From the NCBI GenBank assembly GCA_028868825.1, contig JAGWTU010000012.1, positions 1-64,000 on the forward strand: DNA of 64,000 nucleotides, in the 5' to 3' direction. Origin of the DNA: Burkholderiales bacterium (GTDB taxonomy: Bacteria > Pseudomonadota > Gammaproteobacteria > Burkholderiales > Burkholderiaceae_C). The notes beneath the pieces were generated by a model. That model ran no database searches, was not told where the DNA came from, and saw nothing but the letters and a program-made list of their open reading frames with translations. This document shows positions 46,282 through 55,607 of the stretch, piece by piece. Position 1 is the stretch's first letter. Each line of letters begins with the position of its first letter. Both the position numbers and the translations under genes were made by a program.

Positions 46282-47484
46282 TCAGACTCTTTCGAGGATG
46301 CCGGCGGCACCCTGCCCCATGCCGACGCACATCGTCACCATGCCGTATTTCAGCTGGTGCCGGTGCAGCGCATGGACGACGGTGGCGGCGCGGATCGCGC
46401 CGGTGGCACCCAGCGGGTGGCCCAGCGCAATGGCGCCGCCCATCGGATTGACCTTCGCCGGGTCGAGGCCGAGTTGGTTGATCACCGCCAGCGATTGCGC
46501 CGCGAAGGCCTCGTTGAGCTCGATCCAGCCGAGATCGTCCTGCGCGATGCCGGCGTAGCGCAGCGCCGCGGGAATGGCCTCGACCGGGCCGATGCCCATG
46601 ATCTCGGGCGGCACGCCGCGCGCGGCGAAGCTCACGAAGCGCGCCAGCGGCTTCAAGCCGAACTGCTTGACGGCCTTCTCGCTGGCCAGGATCAGCGCGC
46701 CGGCGCCATCGCTCGTCTGGCTGCTGTTGCCGGCCGTGACGCTGCCCTTGGCGGCGAACACCGGCTTGAGCTTGCCCAGCGCCTCGAGCGTCGTGTCGGC
46801 GCGCGGGCCCTCGTCGATGGCAACCGTGCGCGCCTTCACGTTGACGCCGCCGCCGGCGAGATCGGGGCTGCGCTCGACGACCTGCACCGGCGTCATCTCG
46901 TCGGCGAAGGCACCGGCGGCGATCGCCGCCAGCGCGCGCTGGTGCGATTGCAGCGCGAAGGCGTCCTGTGCCTCGCGGCTGACCTTCCATTGCGCGGCGA
47001 CCTTCTCGGCCGTCAGCCCCATGCCGTAGGCGATGCCGACGTTCTCGTCGCGGGCGAAGATCTCGGGGTTGAAGCTCGGCTTGTTGCCGCCCATCGGCAC
47101 CATGCTCATGCTCTCGGCGCCGCCGGCGATCATCACGTCGGCCTCGCCGACGCGGATGCGGTCGGCCGCCATCTGCAGCGCCGTCAGGCCGCTGGCGCAG
47201 AAGCGGTTGATCGTCACCCCGCCGACCGTGTTCGGCAGCCCGGCCAGCACCATCGCGGCGCGCGCCATGTTCATGCCCTGCTCGGCCTCGGGGAAGCTGC
47301 AGCCGATGATCGCGTCCTCGATCGCCTTCGGGTCCAGCGACGGCACCTGGGCCAGCGCGTTCTTCACCGCGGCGATCAGCAGGTCGTCCGGGCGCGTGTT
47401 GCGGAAATAGCCGCGGCCGCTGCGGCCGATCGGCGTGCGCGTGGCGGCGACGATGTAGGCGTCCTGCACTTGCTTGCTGCTCAT
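46282..47484 (-). CDS. Acetyl-CoA acyltransferase (thiolase)
   Basis: 400-residue FadA-type thiolase. The nucleophile is in NRFCASGLTALQMAA (about residue 95), the histidine in ALGHPLGATGA and the second cysteine in CVGMGQGAAG. It carries out the last step of beta-oxidation, releasing acetyl-CoA. It follows the FadB-like gene by 19 bp, so the pair probably forms the trifunctional complex. Confidence 0.92.
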   Translation of the reverse strand: MSSKQVQDAYIVAATRTPIGRSGRGYFRNTRPDDLLIAAVKNALAQVPSLDPKAIEDAIIGCSFPEAEQGMNMARAAMVLAGLPNTVGGVTINRFCASGLTALQMAADRIRVGEADVMIAGGAESMSMVPMGGNKPSFNPEIFARDENVGIAYGMGLTAEKVAAQWKVSREAQDAFALQSHQRALAAIAAGAFADEMTPVQVVERSPDLAGGGVNVKARTVAIDEGPRADTTLEALGKLKPVFAAKGSVTAGNSSQTSDGAGALILASEKAVKQFGLKPLARFVSFAARGVPPEIMGIGPVEAIPAALRYAGIAQDDLGWIELNEAFAAQSLAVINQLGLDPAKVNPMGGAIALGHPLGATGAIRAATVVHALHRHQLKYGMVTMCVGMGQGAAGILERV

Positions 47485-47503
47485 GATCTCGTCGTCCTTC
47501 GCT

Positions 47504-49900
47504 TCAGTTGCGCACCGGCTTGCCGGTCTGCAGCATGCCCATGATCCGTTCCTGAGTCTTCGGATGGTCGAGCAGGGCGCAGAAGCGCTCGCGTTCCATC
47601 GCCATCAGGTATTCCTCGCTGACCATCGACCCGGCATCGACATCGCCGCCGCAGACGACCTCGGCGATCAGCGTGCCGAGGTGGAAGTCGTGGGCGCTGA
47701 TGAAGCCGCCGTCGCGCATGTTCGCCAGCGTCGTCTTCAGCGTCGCGATGGCGCTGCGACCGGCGACCGGGAACAGCGATTTGACCGGCGGCCGGTAGCC
47801 GCTGTCGGCCAGCGCGCGCACCTGCGTCGCGGCGACGAACAGCAGTTCGTCCTTGTTCGGCACGACGATGTCCGACCCCAGCAGGTAGCCGAACTTGCGC
47901 GATTCGAGCGCGCTCGTGCCGACCTTGGCCATCGCCGCGTTCGTGTAGCCCTCGGCGAGGAACTTCAGGATGTCGGCGGTCGCCCAGTTCGCCACCGGCA
48001 CGGCGCTGGCCATCTCGGCGGCGCGGCGCGCGACATAGGTCAGGCCGCCGCCGCCGGGAATCAGCCCGACGCCGACCTCGACGAGGCCGACATAGGTCTC
48101 CATCGCGGCGACGCGGCGCGCGCAATGCACGGCGATCTCGCAACCGCCACCCAGCGCGAGACCGCGCATCGCCGCGACGACCGGCACCTGGGCGTAGCGC
48201 AGGCGCAGCATCGCCTGCTGCAGTTCCTGCTCGATCGGCGCGATGCCCTTGCTGCCCTTCTGCATGAACACCGGCATCAGCGCCTCGAGATTGGCGCCGG
48301 CCGAGAACACGTCGTCGGGCGACCAGATCACGAGGCCCTTGTACGACTGCTCGGCGATCTCGACGGCCTTCAGCAGCCCTTCGGTGACGGCCGGGCTGAT
48401 CAGGTGCAGCTTGCAGGTGATGCTGGCGACGAGCACGTCGGCGTCGAGCGCCCAGACGCGGATGTCGTCGTTGCGGTAGACCTCGGTGCCGCTCTTCAGC
48501 GGCTCGACGGCGCCGGCGCCGAGCACGGTCTCCGGGAAATACTGGCGCTGGTAGACCGGCAGCGCGCTGCGCGGCACATACGTGCTGCGCGACGCGCTCC
48601 ACGAGCCCTCGGGCGTGTGGACGCCGGTGCGGCCGTCGAAGACCCAGTCGGGCAGCGGCGCCTTGGCGAGCGCCTTGCCGGCGTCGATGTCGTCCTTGAC
48701 CCATTGCGCGACCTGCTGCCAGCCGGCTTCCTGCCAGAGCTCGAACGGGCCCTGCTTCATGCCGAAGCCCCAGCGCATCGCGAAGTCGATGTCGCGCGCG
48801 CAATCGGCGACATCCTTCAGGTGCACGGCGACGTAATGGAAACCGTCGCGCAGGATCGCCCACAGGAACTGCGCCTGCGGGTTCGTGCTTTCACGCAGCA
48901 GCTTCAGCCGCTCGGCGGCCGGCTTCTTGAGGATGCGGTCGACGATGGGATCGGCCTTGGCGCCGGCGGCGACGTAATCACCCTTGGCCGGGTCGAGGCG
49001 CAGGATGTCCTTGCCGACCCGCTTGTAATAGCCGGCGCCGCTCTTCTGGCCCAGCGCGCCCTGCTCGATCAGCTTGGCCAGCACCGGCGGCGTCGCGTAG
49101 CTCGGGTAGAACGGATCGTCGGCGAGGTTGTCCTGCAGCGTCTTGATGACATGCGCCATCGTGTCGAGACCGACGACGTCGGCCGTGCGGAACGTGCCGC
49201 TGCTGGCGCGGCCGAACTTCTTGCCCGTCAGGTCGTCGACGACGTCGTAGCTGAGGCCGTAGTTCTCGGCCTCCTTGATCGTCGCCAGCATGCCGGCGAC
49301 GCCGACGCGGTTGGCGACGAAGTTCGGCGTGTCGTGCGCGCGCACGACGCCCTTGCCCAGCGACGTCGTCACGAAGCCCTCGAGCTGGTCGAGCACGCCG
49401 GCATCGGTCGTCGGCGTGTTGATCAGCTCGACCAGCGCCATGTAGCGCGGCGGGTTGAAGAAATGGATGCCGCAGAAGCGCGGCTTGATGCTCTCGGGCA
49501 GCACCTCGCTGAGCTTGGTGATCGACAGCCCCGAGGTGTTGCTGGCGACGATGGCGCCGGGAGACAGCGCCGGCGCGATCTTGCGGTAGAGGTCGAGCTT
49601 CCAGTCCATGCGCTCGGCGATGGCCTCGATGACGAGGTCGCATTCGGCCAGCAGCGCGAGGTCGTCGTCGTAATTCGCCTGGCGGATCAGCGCCGCGTCC
49701 TCGGGCACGCCCAGCGGCGCCGGCTTGAGCTTCTTCAGCCCCTCGACGGCCTTGGCGACGATGCCGTTCTTCGGCCCGTCCTTGGCCGCGAGGTCGAACA
49801 GCACGACGGGGACCTTGACGTTGACCAGATGGGCGGCGATCTGCGCCCCCATCACGCCGGCGCCGAGGACGGCGACCTTGCGGACTTGAAATCGACTCAT
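47504..49900 (-). CDS. 3-hydroxyacyl-CoA dehydrogenase / enoyl-CoA hydratase fusion (FadN-like)
   Basis: 798-residue bifunctional beta-oxidation protein with the dehydrogenase first and the hydratase last, the FadN order rather than the E. coli FadB order. The NAD motif GAGVMGAQIAAHL is at about residues 14-26, the active-site block is GIHFFNPPRYMALVELI, and the C-terminal crotonase part has AMRGLALGGGCEIAVHC and VGVGLIPGGGG. ATG 49900 has CAGGAGTCCCC upstream. Downstream genes are thiolase, ECH and SDR. Confidence 0.92.
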   Translation of the reverse strand: MSRFQVRKVAVLGAGVMGAQIAAHLVNVKVPVVLFDLAAKDGPKNGIVAKAVEGLKKLKPAPLGVPEDAALIRQANYDDDLALLAECDLVIEAIAERMDWKLDLYRKIAPALSPGAIVASNTSGLSITKLSEVLPESIKPRFCGIHFFNPPRYMALVELINTPTTDAGVLDQLEGFVTTSLGKGVVRAHDTPNFVANRVGVAGMLATIKEAENYGLSYDVVDDLTGKKFGRASSGTFRTADVVGLDTMAHVIKTLQDNLADDPFYPSYATPPVLAKLIEQGALGQKSGAGYYKRVGKDILRLDPAKGDYVAAGAKADPIVDRILKKPAAERLKLLRESTNPQAQFLWAILRDGFHYVAVHLKDVADCARDIDFAMRWGFGMKQGPFELWQEAGWQQVAQWVKDDIDAGKALAKAPLPDWVFDGRTGVHTPEGSWSASRSTYVPRSALPVYQRQYFPETVLGAGAVEPLKSGTEVYRNDDIRVWALDADVLVASITCKLHLISPAVTEGLLKAVEIAEQSYKGLVIWSPDDVFSAGANLEALMPVFMQKGSKGIAPIEQELQQAMLRLRYAQVPVVAAMRGLALGGGCEIAVHCARRVAAMETYVGLVEVGVGLIPGGGGLTYVARRAAEMASAVPVANWATADILKFLAEGYTNAAMAKVGTSALESRKFGYLLGSDIVVPNKDELLFVAATQVRALADSGYRPPVKSLFPVAGRSAIATLKTTLANMRDGGFISAHDFHLGTLIAEVVCGGDVDAGSMVSEEYLMAMERERFCALLDHPKTQERIMGMLQTGKPVRN

Positions 49901-49917
49901 GGGGACTCCTGTGGGGC

Positions 49918-50349
49918 TCATTCGACCCGTTGCCAGGTCTGGTTGCGATAGAACGGTCCGATGAAGCCGCGCACTTCGAGCGTCTTGCCGCCGTCCTTGG
50001 GGGTCAGCCGGACCCGGTAGGTCTTGCCGTTGTTCGGATCGAGGATCGTCCCGCCGTCGTAGTAGGGCTCGTCGGGGTTCTTCTTCACGCCTTCGATGAT
50101 CGTCATGCCGAGCACCTTCTGGCCCTTGCGCGCATCGCTGCATTTGTCGCAGACCGCATCCTGCTTGTCGGGGTCGAGCAGCTTGTCGATGCGCCCGCCG
50201 TAGACGCCGGCGGCGTCGGTGATGCGCACATAGGACTTGGCCTGGCCGGTCTCGTCGTCGATCGTCTTCCACAGCCCGGCGGGCGTGGACTGGCACCAGG
50301 CGGCGCCGGCGGCGAGCGCCAGCGCAGCGGCTGCGATCAGTGATTTCAT
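49918..50349 (-). CDS. DUF2147 exported protein in the beta-oxidation operon
   Basis: 143 residues with signal peptide (SLIAAAALALAAGAAWC) and the DUF2147 pattern GLWKTIDDETGQAKSYVRI, VCDKCSDARKGQKVLGM and TYRVRLTPKDGGKTLEVRG, a lipocalin-like beta domain. A conserved C-x2-C is present. It sits between acyl-CoA dehydrogenase and FadN-like genes (22 and 17 bp gaps) so it is co-transcribed. Its task is unknown; a periplasmic lipid-related role is a guess. Confidence 0.82.
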   Translation of the reverse strand: MKSLIAAAALALAAGAAWCQSTPAGLWKTIDDETGQAKSYVRITDAAGVYGGRIDKLLDPDKQDAVCDKCSDARKGQKVLGMTIIEGVKKNPDEPYYDGGTILDPNNGKTYRVRLTPKDGGKTLEVRGFIGPFYRNQTWQRVE

Positions 50350-50371
50350 CGCTGTCTCCCGTTCAGACTGT

Positions 50372-52162
50372 TCAGAACATCGATTCGTCCATCGCCAGCA
50401 GCGGCGCGACGCCGGCGCGCGCGCTGCGGATCAGCGCCGCCGTCTCGGGCAGCAGCTTGGCGAAGTAGAAGCGCGCGGTGTGCAGCTTGGCAGTGTAGAA
50501 GGGGTCGCCGCTGCCCTGCTTGGCCAGCGCGACCTTGGCCATGCGGGCGAAGAAATACGCGAACACGAGATGGCCGACGACGCGCAGGTAGTCGACCGCC
50601 GCGCCGCCGACCTCGTCGGCGTTGCCCATCGCCTTCATGCCGAGTTCGGTCGTCAGCTTCGTCACCTTGTCGCCGAGGTCGGCCAGCGGGTTGACGAATT
50701 CCTGCATCGCCTCGTCGGTGCCCTCGTCCTCGACGAAGGCGGCGATCAGGCGGCCGAACTTCTTCAGCTTCGCGCCGCTGTCGCCCAGCACCTTGCGACC
50801 CAGCAGGTCCAGGCTCTGGATCGTGTTCGTGCCCTCGTAGATCATGTTGATGCGGGCGTCGCGCACGTACTGCTCCATGCCGTTGTCGCGGATGTAGCCA
50901 TGGCCGCCGTAGACCTGCATGCAGTTCGACGTCGCCTGCCAGGCGTTGTCGGTGAGGAAGGCCTTGATGACCGGCGTCAGCAGCGCGACCTGGTCGGCGC
51001 AGTCGCGGCGCACGGCCGCGTCGTCGCTGGCCATCTCCTTGTCGAACTGCAGCGCCGTGTAGCAGGCCAGCGCGCGCGCCCCCTCGGCCCAGGCGCGCGC
51101 CGTCAGCAGCATGCGACGCACGTCGGGGTGGACGATGATGTTGTCGGCCGGCTGGTCGGGATGCTTGGGGCCGCTCAAGCTGCGCATCTGGATGCGGTCC
51201 TTGGCGTAGGCGACGGCGTTTTGGTAGGCGACCTCGGTCAGCCCCAGGCCCTGGTTGCCGACGCCCAGGCGCGCCGCGTTCATCATCACGAACATCGCCG
51301 CCAGGCCCTTGTGGGGCTCGCCGACGAGGGTGCCGACGGCGCCGTCGAGATCGATCTGGCAGGTCGAATTGCCGTGGATGCCCATCTTGTGTTCGATGGC
51401 GGTGCAGGTGACGGCATTGCGCTCGCCGGGCGAGCCGTCGGCGGCGACCTTGTACTTGGGCACGACGAACAGCGAGATCCCCTTGCTGCCCGTCGGCGCG
51501 TCGGGCAAGCGCGCGAGCACGAGGTGGACGATGTTGGGCGCCATGTCGTGCTCGCCGGCGCTGATGAAGATCTTCTGGCCGCTGATGGCGTAGCTGCCGT
51601 CGGCCAGCGGCGTCGCCTTGCTGCGCAGCAGGCCGAGGTCGGTGCCGCAATGCGGCTCGGTCAGGCACATCGTGCCGGTCCACTCGCCGCTGACGAGCTT
51701 GGGCAGATAGGTCGACTGCTGCGCGGGCGTGCCATGCGCCTTCAGGCATTCGTAGGCGCCGTGCGACAGCCCCGGGTACATCGTCCAGGCCTGGTTCGCC
51801 GAGTTGAGCATCTCGTACAGGCATTGGTTGAGCACCAGCGGCAGGCCCTGCCCGCCGTAGGCCGCATCGCAGCTCAGCGCCGGCCAGCCGCCGGCCACGT
51901 ACTGGTCGTAGGCGGCCTTGAAACCCTCGGGCGTGCGCACTGCATGCGTCGCCGCATCGAGCGTGCAGCCCTGCAGGTCGCCGCCCTGGTTGAGCGGAAA
52001 GACGACCTCGGCGGCGAACTTGCCCGCCTCCTCGAGCACGGCGTTGATGGTGTCGGCGTCGACTTCGGCATGGCGCGGCAGGCGCGCCAGTTCGTCGGCG
52101 ACGCCCAGCAGTTCGTGGAGCACGAAATGCATGTCGCGCAGCGGCGGGGTGTAGGTCGGCAT
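50372..52162 (-). CDS. Acyl-CoA dehydrogenase
   Basis: 596-residue long-form acyl-CoA dehydrogenase. FAD/substrate segments include MCLTEPHCGTDLGLLRSKA, KIFISAGEHDMAPNIVHLV and the arginine-rich QVYGGHGYIRDNGMEQYVRD; the catalytic glutamate is in INMIYEGTNTIQSLDLLGRK. The extra 120-residue C-terminal helical part is typical of this subgroup. It is the first structural gene of the operon, 34 bp downstream of the TetR gene. Confidence 0.92.
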   Translation of the reverse strand: MPTYTPPLRDMHFVLHELLGVADELARLPRHAEVDADTINAVLEEAGKFAAEVVFPLNQGGDLQGCTLDAATHAVRTPEGFKAAYDQYVAGGWPALSCDAAYGGQGLPLVLNQCLYEMLNSANQAWTMYPGLSHGAYECLKAHGTPAQQSTYLPKLVSGEWTGTMCLTEPHCGTDLGLLRSKATPLADGSYAISGQKIFISAGEHDMAPNIVHLVLARLPDAPTGSKGISLFVVPKYKVAADGSPGERNAVTCTAIEHKMGIHGNSTCQIDLDGAVGTLVGEPHKGLAAMFVMMNAARLGVGNQGLGLTEVAYQNAVAYAKDRIQMRSLSGPKHPDQPADNIIVHPDVRRMLLTARAWAEGARALACYTALQFDKEMASDDAAVRRDCADQVALLTPVIKAFLTDNAWQATSNCMQVYGGHGYIRDNGMEQYVRDARINMIYEGTNTIQSLDLLGRKVLGDSGAKLKKFGRLIAAFVEDEGTDEAMQEFVNPLADLGDKVTKLTTELGMKAMGNADEVGGAAVDYLRVVGHLVFAYFFARMAKVALAKQGSGDPFYTAKLHTARFYFAKLLPETAALIRSARAGVAPLLAMDESMF

Positions 52163-52196
52163 CGGATGTCTCCAGGCGGGTCGGTGAGTCGGGATT

Positions 52197-52868
52197 TCAG
52201 CGGCGCCGGCGCGGCGCCGGCCGCGGCGCCTCGGCGCCGTATTGGCTGACGATGCGCTCGAAGCCGGTGCGTGCGCGGTCGAGCACGCCGGGTATGCGCA
52301 GGAAGCGCGCGTCGTGGTGCAGCGCGAGGATGAGGCCGTGCATCTCGAACAGGATCTGCGTCGGGTCGGCGCCGGCGCGCAAATGGCCCTGCTCGATGGC
52401 GCCGCGGATCGCGCGCTCGAGCGCCGCGTGCCAGGCCTGCACCATCGCCGCCAGCGCGTCGCGCACGGGGCCCGGCCGGTCGTCGAACTCGACGGCGCCG
52501 CTGATGTAGATGCAGCCCGAGTCGAGCTCGACCGAGACGCGCCGCACCCAGCGCTCGAACAGCGCGCGCAGCCGCGGCAGGCCGCGCGGCTCGAGGATGG
52601 CGGGGAAGAACACTTCGTCCTCGAAGCGGCTGTGGTACTCGCGGATGACCGAGATCTGCAATTCCTCGCGCGAGCCGAAGTGGGCGAAGACGCCCGATTT
52701 GCTCATCTGCATCAGCTCGGCCAGGGCGCCGATCGAGAGCCCTTCGAGCCCCATGTGCGAAGCCAGGCCGACGGCAGCGTCGAGGATCGCCGCGCGCGTG
52801 GCCTGCCCCTTGTGGAGCGATTTGACCGGATGCCTCGCGGAGGACAGGGATTCAGGCGTCGAGGACAA
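52197..52868 (-). CDS. TetR-family regulator of the beta-oxidation operon
   Basis: 223-residue TetR protein. The N-terminal HTH is in ILDAAVGLASHMGLEGLSIG and LAELMQMSKSGVFAHFGSRE. The ligand domain (about 80-205) has the helical pattern of acyl-CoA-responsive members. It leads the operon on the same strand, with the GAACG-AC-CGTTC palindrome in its own promoter region, so it may repress itself and the downstream genes. The effector, probably an acyl-CoA, is inference. Confidence 0.87.
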   Translation of the reverse strand: MSSTPESLSSARHPVKSLHKGQATRAAILDAAVGLASHMGLEGLSIGALAELMQMSKSGVFAHFGSREELQISVIREYHSRFEDEVFFPAILEPRGLPRLRALFERWVRRVSVELDSGCIYISGAVEFDDRPGPVRDALAAMVQAWHAALERAIRGAIEQGHLRAGADPTQILFEMHGLILALHHDARFLRIPGVLDRARTGFERIVSQYGAEAPRPAPRRRR

Positions 52869-52887
52869 GGCTTGGTTCAGAAAAATC

Positions 52888-52899
52888 GAACGACCGTTC
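52888..52899 (-). promoter_or_regulatory. Inverted-repeat operator candidate for the TetR regulator
   Basis: GAACG-AC-CGTTC lies 20 bp upstream of the TetR start. The 5-bp arms are perfect, and the GAACG/CGTTC core resembles operators of fatty-acid TetR repressors such as PsrA-type proteins. Binding by the adjacent TetR protein is inferred. Confidence 0.5.
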
Positions 52900-53040
52900 T
52901 ATTCTGCCGGCATCCGGACGGAAGATGAAGCCCATAGGCGGACTTTTTCTAGGTTGCCGAACCTAGCCGGCGCGGCGTTGGCCGCACGCGACATCGCTAT
53001 CGCCCTGCAACTGTCATGCTCAATGGTTTACGCTAGAGGC

Positions 53041-53598
53041 ATGGACGTGCTCCAGCTCGACATCTCCGGGCGACCGCAGGCGTGGATTTCGCCGCGCGAG
53101 GCCGCCGTGCTGTACGCCAGCGATGCGGTGGCATGGACGCTGGGTGTGACCTTCCATGTCATGCGCGGCGGCTATCAGCGCACGACGGGCCTGCAGTCGC
53201 GCATCGACGTGCACCCCATCATCGCCGTGCGCGGCACCGTGCCCAGTCGCGCCTGGCGCCAGGCGCCGGCGCTGTCGAACCCGAAGCTGTTCGCGCGCGA
53301 CCGCAACATCTGCGCCTACTGCGGCGGCCATTTCCACGCCGACGAGCTGACGCGCGAGCACATCGTCCCCGTCTCGCGCGGCGGTGTCGACAGCTGGATG
53401 AACTGCATCACGGCCTGTCGCACGTGCAACGGCATGAAGGGCAACCGCCTGCCCGAGGAGATGAACCTGTCGCTGCTCTACCTGCCCTACGTGCCGAGCC
53501 TGCACGAGGACATGATCCTGCGCGGCCGGCGCATCGTCAGCGACCAGATGGATTTCCTGCTCGCCTCGGTGCCGCGCAACTCGCGCCTGCACGGGTAA
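53041..53598 (+). CDS. HNH endonuclease family protein
   Basis: 185 residues. The C-terminal half is an HNH zinc-finger nuclease: CAYCGGHF, then LTREHIVPVSRGG (catalytic His region) and CRTCNGMKGNRLP. The first 90 residues match the N-terminal domain commonly found in stand-alone proteobacterial HNH proteins of unknown role. ATG 53041 has GAGGC upstream; ATG 53023 is an alternative. There are no restriction or phage genes nearby, so it is probably a housekeeping protein. Confidence 0.83.
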   Translation: MDVLQLDISGRPQAWISPREAAVLYASDAVAWTLGVTFHVMRGGYQRTTGLQSRIDVHPIIAVRGTVPSRAWRQAPALSNPKLFARDRNICAYCGGHFHADELTREHIVPVSRGGVDSWMNCITACRTCNGMKGNRLPEEMNLSLLYLPYVPSLHEDMILRGRRIVSDQMDFLLASVPRNSRLHG

Positions 53599-53764
53599 GG
53601 CACGGTCGACGCCCGGCTGAGACCTCGGCGGCAACGCCGGGCAAGACTACTTTACCGATCGCGGCGGGCGCGCCACCCGGCAGACCGCTGCGATCGATCA
53701 AGATCGTTGCTCTTGCAGCGCCGCACCGGCGCCCCCAACTTCAAAGCCCCCAGCAGGAGCCGTC

Positions 53765-54253
53765 ATGAAGAAGACCAACCTCATCGCCGCCGCCGTCGCA
53801 GCCAGCCTCGTCGCGCTGGGCGCTTGCACGACCGCCGATCCGAACGTCTACAGCAGCTACGACGCGCAGCGCATGTCCACCGTCATCGACGCCACGGTGA
53901 TCGGCGTGCGGCCGGTCGTCATCGACGGCCAGCAGTCGGGCGTCGGCGCCGCGGCCGGCACCTTCGTCGGCAGCGTCGCCGGGTCGAGCGTCGGCGGTTA
54001 CCGCGACTCCTTCGTCGGCGGCATCGTCGGCGCCGTCATCGGCGGCGTCATCGGCAACGCGACCGAGCGCGCTGCGACGCACCAGGACGGCATCGAACTG
54101 ACGCTGCAGCTGCGCAACGGCGACCGCCGCGCCGTGGTCCAGGCGCGCGACAACGAGAACTTCGCCATCGGCGACCCGGTCATCATCGTCGTCACCGGCA
54201 ACCGCGTCCGCGTCACGAAGTCGCCGGTGACGGTCGTTCCCGCGTCGCGCTGA
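53765..54253 (+). CDS. Glycine-zipper outer-membrane lipoprotein (SlyB/Pcp-like)
   Basis: 162 residues. The signal peptide ends in a lipobox ALGAC (C about residue 20), so the mature protein is a lipoprotein. Glycine-zipper repeats GVGAAAGTFVGSVAGSSVGG and GGIVGAVIGGVIGNA form a membrane-inserting hairpin. The C-terminal domain (LTLQLRNGDRRAVVQ and GDPVIIVVTGNRVRV) matches SlyB-like proteins. ATG 53765 is preceded by AGCAGGAGCCGTC. It is a single-gene unit. Confidence 0.85.
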   Translation: MKKTNLIAAAVAASLVALGACTTADPNVYSSYDAQRMSTVIDATVIGVRPVVIDGQQSGVGAAAGTFVGSVAGSSVGGYRDSFVGGIVGAVIGGVIGNATERAATHQDGIELTLQLRNGDRRAVVQARDNENFAIGDPVIIVVTGNRVRVTKSPVTVVPASR

Positions 54254-54380
54254 ATCGCGCCCCGGGGCCGCGCGGCGTGGAATCCGGCGCGCTTCGCGCG
54301 GCGGCACCGCCGCGCTGCCACGCTGAGTGAGTGGTAATTCGTACAGAATGGATCTTGGGCTCATCTCGCCCACCCAGCGT

Positions 54381-54767
54381 ATGAAGAAGATACTCATCGT
54401 CGAAGACCACGCCGACATCCGGCGCCTCATCCGGATGACCCTCGAATTCGAGGATTGCGAGATCCACGAGGCGCCCGACGCCAGCGCGGGCTGGGAGCAG
54501 GTGCAGGCCCTGCGCCCCGACATGGTGATGCTCGACGTGATGATGCCGGGGCCGCTCAACGGTCTCGACCTGTGCCGGATGATCAAGGCCGACGCGACGC
54601 TGCGCCATGTGCCGGTGATCGTGCTCTCGGCGCGCGGCGGCAGCAACGACCGCGAGGACGGCCTGCTCGCCGGTGCCGACGCCTATCTCGTCAAGCCCTT
54701 CAGCCCGATGCAGCTCCTCGAGATGCTGGGCAGCTTCTCGGCGGAAGGCGGAAAGGCCAGGCCGTGA
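54381..54767 (+). CDS. Stand-alone response-regulator receiver protein
   Basis: 128 residues, receiver domain only. Acidic pocket E8/D9, phospho-acceptor D52 (VMLDVMMPG), conserved S/T in VLSARGG and K in AYLVKPF. No output domain follows. Its stop overlaps the start of the HD-GYP gene by 4 bp, so the two may function as a split RpfG-like response regulator. ATG 54381 is chosen because the upstream extension lies outside the receiver fold. The nearby histidine kinase is a candidate partner. Confidence 0.85.
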   Translation: MKKILIVEDHADIRRLIRMTLEFEDCEIHEAPDASAGWEQVQALRPDMVMLDVMMPGPLNGLDLCRMIKADATLRHVPVIVLSARGGSNDREDGLLAGADAYLVKPFSPMQLLEMLGSFSAEGGKARP

Positions 54768-55555
54768 CGACGGATCCGCCGGCGCCGCCCGCTGCCGGCG
54801 CGAGCAACTGCTACCCCGACGAAGCCACGGCGCAGATGGAGCGCATGGTGGCCGATTTCGGCCGCATGTACCGCGAGCGCAACGACGCGCTGCAGGAGGT
54901 CGCGCGCGCCCACCACGACGCGCTGCTGCGGCTGGCGCGCGCGGCCGAGTACCGCGACGACGACACCGGCATCCATATCGTGCGCATCGGCTACGTCGCG
55001 GGCCGGCTGGCCGAGCTGCTGGGCGGCGACCCGGACCACGCGGCCATGCTGCGCAAGGCGGCGCCGATGCACGACATCGGGAAGATCGGCGTTCCCGACG
55101 GCGTGCTCAAGAAGCCCGGCGGCTTCACGCCCGACGAGCGGGCGGTGATGAACGAACACCCGCGCATCGGCGCCGAGATCCTCGGCCGCTCGCGCATCCC
55201 GCTGTTCCAGCTCGCGGCCGAGGTCGCGCTGTCGCACCACGAGCGCTGGGACGGCCGCGGCTACCCGGGCGGTCTGGCGGGCGAGGCGATCCCGCTGTCG
55301 GGTCGCGTCGTCGCCGTCACCGACTTCTTCGACGCGCTCACGATGGACCGCTGCTACCGCCCGGCGTTCAGCGACGGGCAGGCCGTGGAGATGTTGCGCG
55401 CCGAGCGCGGCGGCGCCTTCGACCCGACCATCGTCGACACCTACCTCGCCCATGTCGACGAGCTCGTCGCGCTGCGCGACCGCGTCAGCCGCGACCGACT
55501 GGGGCTCGCCGAGCTTTCGGGTCTGGCCGACGTCAGCGCGGTCGGAAGCGCCTGA
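54764..55555 (+). CDS. HD-GYP cyclic-di-GMP phosphodiesterase
   Basis: 263 residues. An N-terminal helical segment (about 25-60) leads into a complete HD-GYP domain with MHDIGKIGVPDGVL and HHERWDGRGYPGGL, both intact. Such enzymes hydrolyse cyclic-di-GMP. The start is GTG 54764, overlapping the receiver stop (GTGA). It stands next to a histidine kinase and a GGDEF protein, so turnover of the messenger is probably controlled locally. Unlike the copy at 19738-21064, this one is intact. Confidence 0.88.
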   Translation: MTTDPPAPPAAGASNCYPDEATAQMERMVADFGRMYRERNDALQEVARAHHDALLRLARAAEYRDDDTGIHIVRIGYVAGRLAELLGGDPDHAAMLRKAAPMHDIGKIGVPDGVLKKPGGFTPDERAVMNEHPRIGAEILGRSRIPLFQLAAEVALSHHERWDGRGYPGGLAGEAIPLSGRVVAVTDFFDALTMDRCYRPAFSDGQAVEMLRAERGGAFDPTIVDTYLAHVDELVALRDRVSRDRLGLAELSGLADVSAVGSA

Positions 55556-55607
55556 GGGCGCGGCCATGGAGCCGCGCGCGCCGGCCGCGTCGCCAGGGTA
55601 GCCGCCG

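Noticed and set aside
53041-53598. HNH gene as part of a restriction or anti-phage system
   Set aside because: No methylase, ATPase or other defence gene nearby; stand-alone HNH proteins of this type are common housekeeping genes.
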